Assembly (NCBI RefSeq): GCF_905475465.1
Contig: NC_062235.1
Location: 12,844,001-12,908,000 of the forward strand
Direction of reading: 5' to 3'
DNA from: Pieris napi
Lineage: Eukaryota; Arthropoda; Insecta; Lepidoptera; Pieridae
DNA: 64,000 bases
In this document: one piece after another, positions 28,401 to 36,599 of the stretch
How the letters are laid out: each line of letters starts with the position of its first letter
Numbering within the stretch: the first letter of the stretch is position 1
Position numbers and translations under genes: made by a program
Notes under the pieces: model-generated
Database searches by the model: none
What the model was told of the DNA's origin: nothing
What the model saw: the letters and a program-made list of their open reading frames with translations, nothing else

Positions 28401-30459
28401 CAATATGTTTTTAGCATACAGAATACTAGATGTATAGAACTTTACGTGTAGTGGACGGTATACACTATACATCTATCATACATTGGGTGTAATTTACTCA
28501 ATTTAAAACATATACAATGAGGGTTGCTATATAACCTTTTATCTCATCATAAAATATATTATAATTAATGCCAAAATATCAAATTTGTTATTTAAGCTCT
28601 GAGCTAAGAGTAAGTAAACTTTTCAGAAAAAAGGTATTGGTATTAAAAGAACTAATAAATTAAAAATAATTAAAATATCACCTATGTACCAACGAACAAT
28701 TTTACCAGCGAAATACATTTTTAACATATTACTAATCAATGTAGCAAGTTGTACTCAAATTTGTGAGAATGTTATGTGTCATAAGTATAAGGAATTAGGT
28801 GTAGTATTTTCAGAAATTTTACTAAAAATCTCATAGTGAGTGTCTAGAAATCAAAAGTTTTAATTTTCTAGACTGATAAGACCATTTATTTATAAAAACA
28901 AAATTCTGTCTGTGACATCGATAAATGTGGGTACGTAATCGCCTCGATTCGTCAATTTGCGTTCGCACTAATGAAAAGAGACATAACAATCCTATTTTTA
29001 AAAGAATATACTTAAAGCAAATGGCTTTTAATTCGCAATTGGTCTTCGGTAAACCCGAAGTCGGATCAATCAATGTCAATGGCAAACGATAAAAAAATAA
29101 CACATTGTGTGTGCGAGCTGATCTTTCTTTGATTTTACAGTGATATATGTAAATAAATTTGTTTATATAATAACTTGCTTATTTATATCCATATGTTAAG
29201 TAAGTAGCTATCTTAGTATTGGTTAGTAAAAAAAAACAAAACACTCGTATATATAATGGATTATCTTTGTGTTCAATACATTTAGGATACGATTGGTTCT
29301 AATCCTGAAGGCTGATTTACACAGGGTAAGTAGACAAGTGACTTTAACTGTTTACATGAAGTAAGTAGTAGTGGTGCGTTTCTCACGATGAGCACACGTG
29401 TGTGAAGTCAGTGGGAAATATAAATTCGCGAAAACAACTGAAACGACGATTTAATTATTTGTTGAAAAATTTATCAATTTTACTGTTGAATGAGTTAATA
29501 GAAATGGTAGAAAATGAGATAACTAAAAATAAACGACGATGGGTAAGAAAATGGATTGACGATAGAAACGAAACTGGTGGCTCTGCTTTGTTGCTGAAGC
29601 AATTGCGATTTGAAGATCCTGCAGAGTACAAACTGGCCATATAATTGCACCAATTTTAAGGTTTCGTCTTCGCTAAGCTTCATTTTTATCGCCAGCGAAA
29701 AAAACGTGGTCACTCTACAACGCAGCGGCAGTGACTAACCACGCACTGACTTGTCTGTTTACACGGGGTTTATTTGGCTGGCGCGGGGGTGCGCGGGTGG
29801 CGGGGGGCGCCAACTGACTTTAAAATATTCGTGTCCGAATATTCAAGTCAGCGCTGACTTCAAGCCACTGTACTGACTTCAAATCAGTTTACACAGGGTT
29901 TTTTTCGGGTCAGCACTGACTTGCCTCGAATTTGTAGTCAGTTACTGACCCTGTGTAAATCAGCTCTGACACGATGCATCTAGGAGACCCTTATCCGCAC
30001 ATCGGCATTAAAACCGTCAGATATATGGCAATTAAACTGCGCTTGTGATTAAATTATAATAGAAATTACAGAGAAGTTAATGGTTTTTTTTATATTTTGC
30101 TTCTAAATCCGGTGTTTTAACACCCAAGAGAAGGTTCTCGTTACCTGAATAATTAATAATTAACTTTTAAATAGACCTTTTTGGGGTTTAAAGAATATTT
30201 TAATATTAGGCTTTAGTATTCATTTAAAATAAGGCTTTTATGTTAACATCAAACGTTTCAACGCTAGATAAGATAATAATCTGTCTAGACATGTGGCAAT
30301 AGGTATTTCGGAATATAACCTTTAAGCATTAATAATTTCTTATATTACCTGTGATGGTGATTGTGGGTTCTTAATAAGCGAGCCCCTACGCGCTGACGGT
30401 CGCCGATGCATAGATGGCGCTGTGATCGAGGCGCGCCGGGTGACATCTCCCGCCGCCAT
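4217..30459 (-). CDS. Membrane-anchored SDR-family protein, 5 exons, probable pseudoenzyme; C-terminus unresolved
   Basis: Joined from complement exons 30349-30459, 25423-25602, 11692-11895, 11171-11324 and 4217-4404, giving 279 codons without a stop. Intron phases are 0, 0, 0 and 1; all borders are GT/AG. Residues 1-37 are basic and Ser-rich, about 48-68 and 73-93 are hydrophobic helices, and from about 98 an SDR Rossmann domain begins. The 'TGCD' start and the LPLVRR / RGRVV / SSI / VAAPVRG blocks are typical of the SDR9C, HSD11B2/HSD17B2 and BDH1 group, which oxidise or reduce steroids, retinoids or hydroxyacids with NAD(P) at ER or mitochondrial membranes. Here Ser241 and Asn214 are kept, but the catalytic Tyr and Lys positions are His254 and Met258, NNAG is NCES (189-192), and the middle glycine of TGxxxGxG is Val113. 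Reading frame and splice sites are intact, so I favour a conserved pseudoenzyme over a decaying gene. Orthology to a named insect SDR such as shroud or CG8888 is possible but not shown. Confidence 0.85.
4405..6860. other. SDR intron 4, left part
   Basis: AT-rich intronic sequence with no recognisable gene or element. Confidence 0.5.
6865..7158 (-). pseudogene. Non-LTR retrotransposon reverse transcriptase fragment
   Basis: A 97-codon minus-strand stretch contains INIGKTKSIVF, then KFVYLGSMLSLDGKYDYDIERR. This is the block C-terminal to the polymerase domain of LINE ORF2 proteins (VGKTK ... EFVYLGS ... DG....EI..R). It is flanked by unrelated sequence and lies in SDR intron 4, so it is a 5'- and 3'-truncated relic. 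The last residues (about 25) no longer look like the family. Confidence 0.65.
8451..8643. mobile_element. MITE with 34-bp terminal inverted repeats
   Basis: The left arm at 8451-8484 (TTTAAAGAAAAAACTG...) is matched by the reverse complement of 8611-8643 with a single one-base indel. The 190-bp element holds no coding sequence; its GC-richer middle contains CCCGACGTTTCGCG. It sits in SDR intron 4. Confidence 0.8.
9880..10095 (-). repeat. LINE 3' tail scrap joined to a GC-rich inverted-repeat island
   Basis: 9880-9937 read on the minus strand resembles the 3' end of the Jockey-like family described at 57299. It is followed by a GC-rich block bounded by inverted arms GGCTCATGCCCACGAGAC (about 9940-9957) and its near complement at about 10075-10092, 17 of 18 matching. 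No coding sequence seen. Confidence 0.5.
11171..11324 (-). CDS. SDR gene, exon 4: mid Rossmann domain (residues 166-216 plus one base)
   Basis: The acceptor ATATTTTTCAG precedes ATTCTGTC; the donor after CTTTTAG is GTTCGT (phase 1). The exon encodes LPEGAQGLWAIVNCES then GELEWVPF and MEVNLLG. In relatives the first part is LW.LVNNAG; here N-C-E-S (189-192) replaces N-N-A-G, the turn that stabilises the central sheet and lines the cofactor site. The helix-4 catalytic Asn (214) is kept. The intron between this exon and exon 3 is only 367 bases. Confidence 0.9.
11692..11895 (-). CDS. SDR gene, exon 3: nucleotide-binding beta-alpha-beta unit (residues 98-165)
   Basis: The acceptor CTTCAATTTCAG precedes GTCACAGC; the donor after GAAACACAA is GTTTGT. 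The 68 codons (phase 0/0) start VTAAGKAVLVTGCD, the first beta strand and glycine loop of the SDR fold. The TGxxxGxG motif reads TGCDNVLG, with Val113 in place of the middle glycine. A second strand (YHVFAG) and an acidic LQLDETS segment follow, the usual place of the adenine-pocket Asp. A SINE lies 42 bases upstream of the acceptor. Confidence 0.9.
11938..12228 (-). mobile_element. tRNA-derived SINE, full-length type
   Basis: On the minus strand: a tRNA-like head (GGCCTAGTGGCTTCAGCGTG, then B-box-like GGTTCGATCCCCGG), a core with GAACGGTGAAGGAAAACATC, and a tail ending AGGTTGTAGCGCCACTGATT before an A/T-rich run. It has sister copies at 38029, 38934, 44641, 45398 and 55618. It lies 42 bases from the exon 3 acceptor of the SDR gene. 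Confidence 0.85.
12235..18150. other. SDR intron 2, repeat-poor part
   Basis: AT-rich, no host exon found. About 15120-15290 has a T-rich stretch ending in ATAAATAAATAAAAATAAAA that may be the 3' tail of an old LINE, which I cannot assign. Nothing else recognisable. Confidence 0.4.
18152..18280 (+). mobile_element. Diverged tRNA-derived SINE
   Basis: GGCTAACTAGTATGGGATGC followed by GTGTTCGAATCCCG looks like A and B boxes of a tRNA promoter, and ACATCATGAGGAAAC downstream resembles the SINE core of the other copies. The tRNA fold is not intact. Confidence 0.5.
18400..18595 (+). pseudogene. RTE/CR1-type LINE ORF2, C-terminal fragment
   Basis: AAACGCCGAAAGTGGAAATG encodes KRRKWKW; after a frame change, AEAKEAGMTWNKIKRAAQDR then SGWFSMLDTLCP and a TAG. 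The (A)W..IK..AQDR..W...V..LC ending is a common LINE ORF2 terminus. Frame-broken relic in SDR intron 2. Confidence 0.6.
19633..19915 (+). pseudogene. Jockey-like LINE, 3' end copy
   Basis: Aligns by eye with 60425-60690 of the large element: CACCTCGACGTCCGTCGTTC, the FPNQF-encoding stretch, the GGGCGGCGGTATCA motif and the CCCGTTTGCCC tail, followed by an AATAAT run. 5'-truncated, with indels. Confidence 0.8.
20400..20520 (+). mobile_element. Degenerate SINE head
   Basis: GCATTCGAATCACGGCTGTGCACTGATAGATG keeps the B-box-like and 'GGCTGTGCAC' blocks of the SINE family, followed by TTATGTGCGC. Strongly diverged. Confidence 0.35.
20592..20825 (-). pseudogene. Retroelement-derived ORF fragment (WDATCV motif)
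   Basis: A 77-codon minus-strand frame includes DIPAILEPTGFSRDDGNIW, DATCVETLASSYLPRTSTKAG and AVAEQENK. The WDATC.(D/E)T.A.S......T...AGA.A...E pattern occurs in the C-terminal part of widespread metazoan retroelement proteins. No host-gene context. Family assignment is from memory of the pattern only. Confidence 0.5.
20830..22940. other. SDR intron 2, no recognisable content
   Basis: AT-rich. A 70-codon open frame at 21409-21621 has no protein-like composition or neighbours. Confidence 0.4.
22944..23309 (-). mobile_element. Non-autonomous Helitron, 366 bp
   Basis: Read on the minus strand it starts TCTTAATATTATATAAATTA (5' TC) and ends GGCCGAGTCTGCTAG (CTAG), inserted between A and T. Non-coding; contains the GATTTCAATCAAATTTGCAC-type block common in short lepidopteran Helitrons. 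Confidence 0.65.
23834..24512. mobile_element. MITE-like element with an internal 118-bp tandem duplication
   Basis: Inverted ends share GGAGTTTACTCCTTA (23857-23871 and the complement around 24480-24494) plus partial flanking similarity (GCGTGACGA.. / ACGCACGA..). Bases 23858-23975 are repeated at 23976-24093 almost without change (one substitution noted: GTAACACG / GTAATACG). No coding sequence. Confidence 0.55.
24613..25205 (-). mobile_element. Helitron-like element, about 590 bp
   Basis: The minus strand starts near ATACATATAAAAGAAAGTCG, continues through GGCTGAACCGATTTGGCTG and TAGCTTAGAACCAGAAGACG, and ends GACAACGTCTGTCGGGTCCG with a mutated CTAG terminus. The same 3' motif is at 3059. 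It ends about 220 bases from SDR exon 2. Confidence 0.6.
25423..25602 (-). CDS. SDR gene, exon 2: transmembrane segment (residues 38-97)
   Basis: The acceptor TTTTTTTCCAG precedes GAAGTG at 25602, and the donor after ACTTGAAG is GTTAGT. The 180 bases (60 codons, phase 0/0) encode two hydrophobic stretches, about residues 48-68 and 73-93, separated by a short HISQ-containing turn and followed by YHNLK just before the Rossmann domain. This matches the N-terminal membrane anchor of many SDR9C-type enzymes. There is no ATG in the exon, so it must be internal. Confidence 0.85.
25610..27255. other. SDR intron 1, no recognisable content
   Basis: AT-rich. The 96-codon frame at 26339-26629 has no motif I recognise and a composition expected by chance. 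Confidence 0.4.
27266..27613 (+). pseudogene. Jockey-clade LINE ORF2, C-terminal fragment
   Basis: NWMLGRNSRLSPDNNLHIYK followed by VTLKPTWAP, a frame break near 27370, then YILQRQQNKILKEIAKVPWH and ITNNEVHELLKM, ..HPNELARQL.., ending TAG at 27611-27613. This is the post-polymerase region typical of Jockey-clade ORF2 (LS...KL.IYK..LKP.W.YG.., LQR.QNK.LR.I..APW). Different subfamily from the element at 57299. Confidence 0.75.
27810..28030 (+). repeat. LINE 3'-UTR-type repeat
   Basis: GGCGATTAAAAAGAGTGTCG, TTATTGCCAGTCCTTCTCTT, CTACGCCCTTGATTTGTGAA and a TGTACATTGTGTTACCTATA end. The same sequence occurs inverted at 49605, 56945 and 61222. It may be the 3' end of the LINE at 27266, but the join is not shown. 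Confidence 0.7.
28030..29310. other. SDR intron 1, no recognisable content
   Basis: AT-rich. A 90-codon minus-strand frame at 28831-29103 has no recognisable domain. Confidence 0.4.
29311..29964 (+). mobile_element. PIF/Harbinger-type deletion derivative, 654 bp
   Basis: Ends are inverted repeats: GCTGATTTACACAGGGTAAG at 29311 and the complement of CTGACCCTGTGTAAATCAGC ending at 29964. Subterminal regions are rich in AGTCAG/CTGACT repeats. It keeps a transposase N-terminal fragment (next entry). No clear 3-bp target duplication. Located in SDR intron 1, about 385 bases downstream of coding exon 1. Confidence 0.75.
29402..29644 (+). pseudogene. Harbinger transposase N-terminal fragment
   Basis: The open frame (in-frame ATG at 29504) encodes RRWVRKWIDDRNETGGSALL, LKQLRFEDPAEYK then a stop. 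The RR.W.R.W...R...G....L..EL..ED...Y pattern is the start of PIF/Harbinger transposases; the DDE domain is absent. It cannot encode an active transposase. Confidence 0.7.
29965..30348. other. SDR intron 1, proximal part
   Basis: About 385 bases between the Harbinger-type element and the donor GTAATA of coding exon 1. Nothing recognisable in it. Confidence 0.5.
30349..30459 (-). CDS. SDR gene, first coding exon (residues 1-37)
   Basis: The minus-strand ATG is at 30459-30457; 37 codons end in CAG followed by donor GTAATA. The segment is far more GC- and CpG-rich than its surroundings. It encodes a basic cytosol-like tail with RRAS (8-11), RRPS (19-22) and RRGS (24-27), each fitting the PKA-type R-R-x-S consensus. 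No signal peptide is evident. A possible acceptor (TGTTTAG) ends at 30470, ten bases upstream of the ATG, which would leave this exon with a very short 5' leader and imply a non-coding exon further upstream. The phase-0 end fits the next exon exactly. Confidence 0.75.
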
Positions 30460-31240
30460 TTTTATGTATCTAAACACAATCACACAATAATATTAACTAT
30501 TATTTAAAGCCCTTTTAAAAGAGATTACACATACACATAAACATTATTAGTAAATTAACGCAAAATAACAACAAATTCAACTTAATGCACTTTATTTATG
30601 AATTACTACTTCCTCTGCTAACACGAATGAGAATAATAAATATCACCACATAGTATATGTGTTGATATTTATAGTTGTTTATATTATAATTGCTCCTATT
30701 ACAGACATTATTTTAATATAAAATAACTAATAATAATATTTTTCGTACAAAATTTATATCAGCACAAAAAAATACTATTATAAAAAAATATGTTAATTAT
30801 GGAATATTAGATACAGGTATCACTTATTCCATGTCATTACATGGTAAACATCACTACTCATCGGCAAAGAAGACAGAGGGTGTAGGCCGAGAGAAAAAGC
30901 CGGCGTAAAAACTCTCGGTACTCTTTTAAAATAGCAATTGATGATTTGCTTATTTTAAAACAAATTGATAATCGTTAACTAACGCAAGCCTTTTTACACA
31001 GCTTTTCTTTAATACAATTTTTAAATGTTTATAATTAAACTAGGTTTGAATGGTAACCTTCCAATAAACCTACATCGTAAATTGAATTCACATTGAAATG
31101 CTTTGATGTAATTCTGTCTTGCAATGTTTGAAAGATCATATCACAACAATAAATTCTTACAAAACGTGTTAAAAAAGTTACGGAAATAGAAAATATTAAT
31201 ACAATTTCCCCGAAAATTTAAGTTGACGCTCATTTGCGCG

Positions 31241-31248
31241 TGACGTCA
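31241..31248. promoter_or_regulatory. Perfect TGACGTCA (CRE-type) site, copy 1
   Basis: Palindromic consensus for CREB/ATF bZIP factors in GCGCGTGACGTCATAAC. Sister sites at 31863-31870 and 33410-33417. Function is inferred from the motif only. Confidence 0.4.
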
Positions 31249-31862
31249 TAACAAATATCTTTATTAGTAAATTAGGTAAGATTTAAATTAGTTATTCATT
31301 TTAAGGTAGGCTAGATAGTAATGTTCCATGATGTTTCAGTGAAGCGACAATGTATTAAAAATAAAACAATTATTTATATAGGTATATAGAGAAGCACCGG
31401 TCTTTAATTATATCTACTAATGAGAATAACAAAGAGCATCGCATATAAAGTTTTTTATTTTTTTTATCAGTAATAACTATAAACGACCAAAGAGGTTGAT
31501 ATATGTGTTGATATTTAAAGATATTTATTGTTTTTTATATTATATTTGCTCGTTAATGACAGTATTTCAATAGGTTTAAAAACAAAATAATTAATAATAA
31601 TATTTTTTGTACAAAATGTTTATCAGAACAAAAAACTTATTAGTTATTCTATAACAAAACTAGACTTGAAGCTTAACTTTCCAATAAAACTTTAAATCGT
31701 AAATTAAATTCACATTGAAATGCTTTGATGTAATTCTGTCTTACAATGTTTGAAAGCATATCATAACAACAAATTCTTACAAAACTTGTTAAAAAAGTTA
31801 CGGAAATAGAAAATATTAATACAATTTCCCCGAAATTTTTAAGTAAGACGCTCATTTGCGCG

Positions 31863-31870
31863 TGACGTCA
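31863..31870. promoter_or_regulatory. Perfect TGACGTCA site, copy 2
   Basis: Same context as copy 1 (GCGCGTGACGTCAAAC), followed 10 bases later by a partial GACGTCA. Confidence 0.4.
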
Positions 31871-33409
31871 AACTTAGACGTCATAAATATCTTTATTAGT
31901 AAATTAGGTAAGATTTAAATTACTTATTAATTTTAAGGTAGGCTCGATCGTAATGTTCCATGATGTCTCGGTGAAGCGACAATGTATTAAAAATAAAACA
32001 ATTATTTATATATAGAGAAGCACCGGTGTTTAATTATACTACGATTAAATGTAAATTATAGAAACATGTTTATCCGATACATTTAAAATAGTTGAATGCC
32101 TACTAAGGCTCTGCTAACACGAATGAGAATAACAAAAAAGCATCGCATATCAAGTTTTTCTTTTTTTATGAGTAATTTCTATAAACGACCAAAGAGGTTG
32201 ATATATGTTTTGATATTTAAATATATTTATTGTTGTTTATATTATTATTCATAAAATGTTTATGAGAACAAAAAAAGCTTATTAGTTATTCTATAACTAA
32301 ACTATTTTGGTTTGAACTACTTTGGTATATTTGACTTACGAATAAATCTTTATATCGCAAATTAAAACCAAACCTTTAGAATAATCACACGTATTATTAA
32401 ATAATATGTTGTAATACAAGCTCTAGATTTAGTTAACGATGAACATAGTTCTCACATAACCTATGTCAAAGCTTAAAAGCGTAATATTTGGTTACCATTC
32501 ACTTGTGAATATCGCGTCACAGGGATAAAGTTATTTCTTCAATAAAATGTTGCCTCACTTAAATTTCAAATATATTATTAAATGTTTTATCGTTTTATAT
32601 GTGAACATTGTCCTTAATTTAAAAGATAAGACTTATTTTGCCTCACAAAATTATATCAAGTTAATTCTACGTTAACGATTACAGCCTAGAGAATTGTTTA
32701 ATAAAGATATGACGGGTTTTATGAGGGAAATAAAAGATAATTTATAAGAGCTCCCACACAAACTATAATAATCTCACGCGTATATAATAACCGTAGAGTA
32801 ATTAAGTTATGGCCGCAACATAAAACTTGATTTCCATGAATGTTACAAAGAAAAATCAAGGTCAGGTAACTATAGAGCCTTCTAGAATGTATCTTGAAAA
32901 ACTTATCACTTAGGCTGGGGGATCTTTACTCGTTATAAGAGACAGACATTTATGTGTTTATATTCCTATATATTAAAATTTTCGGTACTTAACAACATAT
33001 TAAAATGAGATTAGAACTTCCAGCTTTGACGCATTGTGTGTGATTCTCACTTTAAACCATATGGGTCAAACTTTTTCAATATAAAGACATATTTCACAAT
33101 GAAATACCAATTCAAGATTATGAGTTCAGATACGTTTTAGAATATAGCCCGTGTAGCAGCTTCAGACTTTAGTTTGAATTAAAATACAGCGTTGCTACTG
33201 ATATCATGTCGACTAAATCTCTTCGTAAAATACACATTATTACATATTTTTATAAACAAGTTCACATTGAAATGCTTTGATATTATTCTGTTTTGCAATA
33301 TCGAAAGGTCATATCACAACAACAAATTCTTACAAAACTTGTTAAAAAAGTTACGGAAAAAGAAAATATTAATTTCCCCGAAATTTGAAGTTAGATGCTC
33401 AATGGCGCG

Positions 33410-33417
33410 TGACGTCA
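33410..33417. promoter_or_regulatory. Perfect TGACGTCA site, copy 3
   Basis: In GGCGCGTGACGTCATACT at the far end of the array; kept while the surrounding unit has diverged. Confidence 0.4.
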
Positions 33418-33429
33418 TACTAATGCGAG

Positions 33430-35150
33430 TGGGCGAAGAATATAGCTGAATAGAGTTGTTTTCTATCAGCCGAGACATCTTAATGTATTGCAGTCTCAGT
33501 TTATATTCAATTGGTAATGGATCCTTCTTATACACAAACATATAATTATATAAATAGAAGTTTTAATAGACAATAAATAGTCTACTTTATAAATTGAATC
33601 ATACACATGTCATTACGTCATTGCAACCTCCATTAACCACTATGAAGATATATATACCGAATATTAATCGAATGTTACGTTTTCTTAAAGAATATCCTGA
33701 ATGAACGTGGGAAGTTTATAACAAAAAAGTGCGTGCGTACAAAGTACACATGCTAGAAGTGAAACTTCTTTGGCAAACGAATTTTTAACTCTTGTTCATA
33801 TTTATACAAATCTAAAACTTTAGATTTCCGAGACATAGAGGGAGGGATTCAATGAATTTAATTGTCATTAAAATATTGTGTCGAAAATTAATACAAATAA
33901 TAAATTTAATTTTTTAAAATTTATTTCTTTGATAATAAAAACACGTGGCATTTTAATGTACAATTCGTTATTTGAGATATCAATAAATTATTTTGCATAA
34001 AATATAAAATACTAATCTCTCATAAATTCTCTTAATGAAATTTTAATTTTAAAAATATAAATAATTCACCCTTTTTCGACAAAAACGCTGCACATCTTCG
34101 TGACGTTCCGTAAAAGAAGTTTCACTTCAAAACAATATTAGACACGTCTCCTGTCACGCTTAAAATAGCAAACGTGGGTCATACGGATAAACAATCTATC
34201 AATAAAACGAAAATTCAAAATGTATAATAAATTAGTAAAAAATATCCTCATATAAGTTTGAAATGTAAATTAGTCCTAAATGCCAAATTAAACGGCGACA
34301 GGCGATATTAAATCATGTTACATTTATTTGGAGTTTAGATAAATAGGTTATTTAAACATACTTCGTAGAACAAAGGGTCTACACGTAGAGGTTCGCTACG
34401 CACGTCGCTACGAACGTCGTTTCTTAAATCAAAGGTATTTTGTTAATTTAATGTTATTAATCAAATTAGTTGACACTTTTGCTGTATAATAACACGACGT
34501 TGCTATTGCCTATTTGCCTACAATATATTTATATACGAAGTATCTTCTTTTAATAATTTCAATTGCCTATTTTATTAAGGCAGACAAATTTAAATTTGTG
34601 CAAAGATTTTACTTTAACGTTGTTAATTTAAAAGCCCCGTGACAGTCTGGTTACATATGCTGACAGTAACGCCATTTCTCCGTCACACACTAAATACCAT
34701 ATTATTTTAAGCCATGTCAACATAAGCCACTAACTCTAGTAGCGTTAACGACTGTGATTGCGTATTTTGTTCGCTTAATTGCAGTTACTGAACTAACTTG
34801 AACCACAAATTTGCTCCACATTGGAATTGAAAATATGGTTAAGTTTATGTGGTCATTTTATACGCTATGTAAAATTTACATAATTCAATTCATACTTATA
34901 ACCGCCTCTAGCGTTAAAAGTACTCTGCCGCAATAAATATCATCTCAAATACATCAACTTCACCAATCGACTAAATATATTATTATTAGACGATCCATTA
35001 CGCACGTCAGCGGGCATAAATATTCTATTTTTAATAAATAATTTACAAGATAGTATAGGCCGTTAACTGCTTATTGGATTTTTATCTGTGTATACTGTAT
35101 ACTAAATAATACTAAAAACTAACTAAACTCGCTAAATAGGCCTTTGTTTT
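33430..35150. other. Intergenic, no recognisable content
   Basis: AT-rich non-coding DNA with no element I can name. Confidence 0.4.
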
Positions 35151-35152
35151 TT

Positions 35153-35483
35153 TGTTTGGTGTGCTCGGCAAGGCAAGACGGTACTTCACTCCGGGCCGCC
35201 GCTTGCAACTGTATAAAGCGCAAATTCGGTCCCACTGTACTGTTCTCATCTTTGGACGGGAGCAGCACCTTCCAATTGACCGTATTCAACGAAGAGTGGT
35301 TCGAAGCGTCGACGACCAATCCCTCTCCAAGCGGCTTGGCGTTGCGTAGAGATGTGGAGTCACTCTGCATCTTCTACCGCAATTAACATGGAGAGTGTAC
35401 GGAGGAGTTGTTCGGATTAATTCCTGCAGCTGAATTTCATCTTCAGACGTCAAAGCGGAATACGAAATTCCACCCGTATCACC
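35153..35483 (+). pseudogene. Jockey-like LINE, internal C-terminal fragment
   Basis: Matches 60105-60442 of the large element by eye (GTGTGCTCGGCAAGGCAAGA, CGGTACTTCACTCCGGGC, TTCCACCCGTATCACC) with indels and a frame break near 35230. Truncated on both sides; no 3' tail. Confidence 0.8.
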
Positions 35484-36184
35484 GACCAGTCATTCTCCCA
35501 ATTTCATTGATTATTTCCGCTGGCATTTCTTATTTTCGGATCAGGCCCATTTTGCGTTATTAAACATACGTTCGCCGGCTATCGCACGTTCATGCCTGAT
35601 ATACAGATATACTAGCGAGTATCTCTTTAAAATTATTTTTAAAATCATATATTATTTAAAATGTAATTGACGTAGACAATTCTTGCATGCGATGATAAAA
35701 AGAAAACACTTAAAAAGTGAAATAACTGAATTGCTTTTATTACGGATAAAATTTACTTGTTTGTTGCTACTTGTTTCTTACAAGAAAACGAGTGGTTAAA
35801 TAAATTACAAGTATAATTATATTGTATTATTTCTCCACCCACTCAAAAATTCCACAAAAAAAGTCTTAGGAATTTAACCTCAAAATGTTTCTGTCAAACG
35901 AAATAAATATATTGTAAACGTTATACACAAAGGTCAAAGTTGAGTCGATACAAAACATTCGTTAATGCGCAAAATTCAACATTTCGGCGAATCGTATATA
36001 ATGTGGATCGCGGTAATATAAACACTTTTATTATTGTTTCATTTATATCAAAAGGATGAATGAGCGATGTATGAATATTGTATGGATCTACTTAAATACA
36101 TTGGGAAAACAATTGAGTCGTTGCATAATGAGGTTTTTATAGAGTGAGATTTATATAGATTCAAGTTTAATTTGTCTGTCAGTT

Positions 36185-36535
36185 GTCGGTTAGCTCAGTC
36201 TGTTGGCGTCGGGACGGGACCACCCCATTGTCCTCTGGTGAAATAACCTGTGTTTTACCAGCGCAATCAGTGAACCCCTTCCTAGTGGGAGTGCCATGCT
36301 GTTGCCTTTCATCCAAATGGGCAGGAACCACCGGGGCACTACCACTGTCTCTCAGAGAACCGTGAACACGTTAGGTGTCTCAACTCCAACATCCACGCTG
36401 TCCACTATCATCTAGAGACTGCGAAGCCAACCTTACTGAGACTCAGATTTCCTCCCCGGCCCTTACTACCTTACATTATACTTACAACAAATTCGAACAT
36501 ACATTTGTGCCACGGGCGGGTGTTACAATACCAAT
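36185..36535 (+). pseudogene. Jockey-like LINE, 5' end fragment
   Basis: Matches the 5' leader of the large element (GGCGTCGGGA.., CTGGTGAAATAACCTG, CCTAGTGGGAGTGCCATGCT, CAAATGGGCAGG) and then jumps to the start of the endonuclease domain (ACTGAGACTCAGAT.TCCTCC, TTTGTGCCACGGGCGGG). The region between is internally deleted relative to 57500-57790. Confidence 0.8.
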
Positions 36536-36599
36536 TATTCATGGATTTTGTAACTGTCAAACATTTAATGTTTACCCGTCGATACGGTAAAAAGAACGT

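Larger units (their letters stand above)
30610..33425. repeat. Diverged long-period repeat array upstream of the SDR gene
   Basis: Blocks recur at about 620-800 bp: CACATTGAAATGCTTTGAT (31091, 31711, 33263), AAAAAAGTTACGGAAA, GCGCGTGACGTCA (31236, about 31858, 33405), GAGAAGCACCGGT (about 31389, 32014), AATGAGAATAA and CGACCAAAGAGGTTGATATA. The third block is separated by about 930 bases of unique sequence (32330-33255). No coding sequence. Confidence 0.75.

Noticed and set aside
28831..29103. 90-codon minus-strand frame in SDR intron 1
   Set aside because: Phase and splice context do not fit the SDR gene and no motif is seen; exon 1 joins exon 2 without it.
29402..29644. Host gene exon
   Set aside because: The protein pattern and flanking inverted ends identify it as a Harbinger transposase fragment.
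30610..33425. CRISPR or regular satellite array
   Set aside because: Units are about 620-800 bp, diverged and eukaryotic in context; spacing is irregular.
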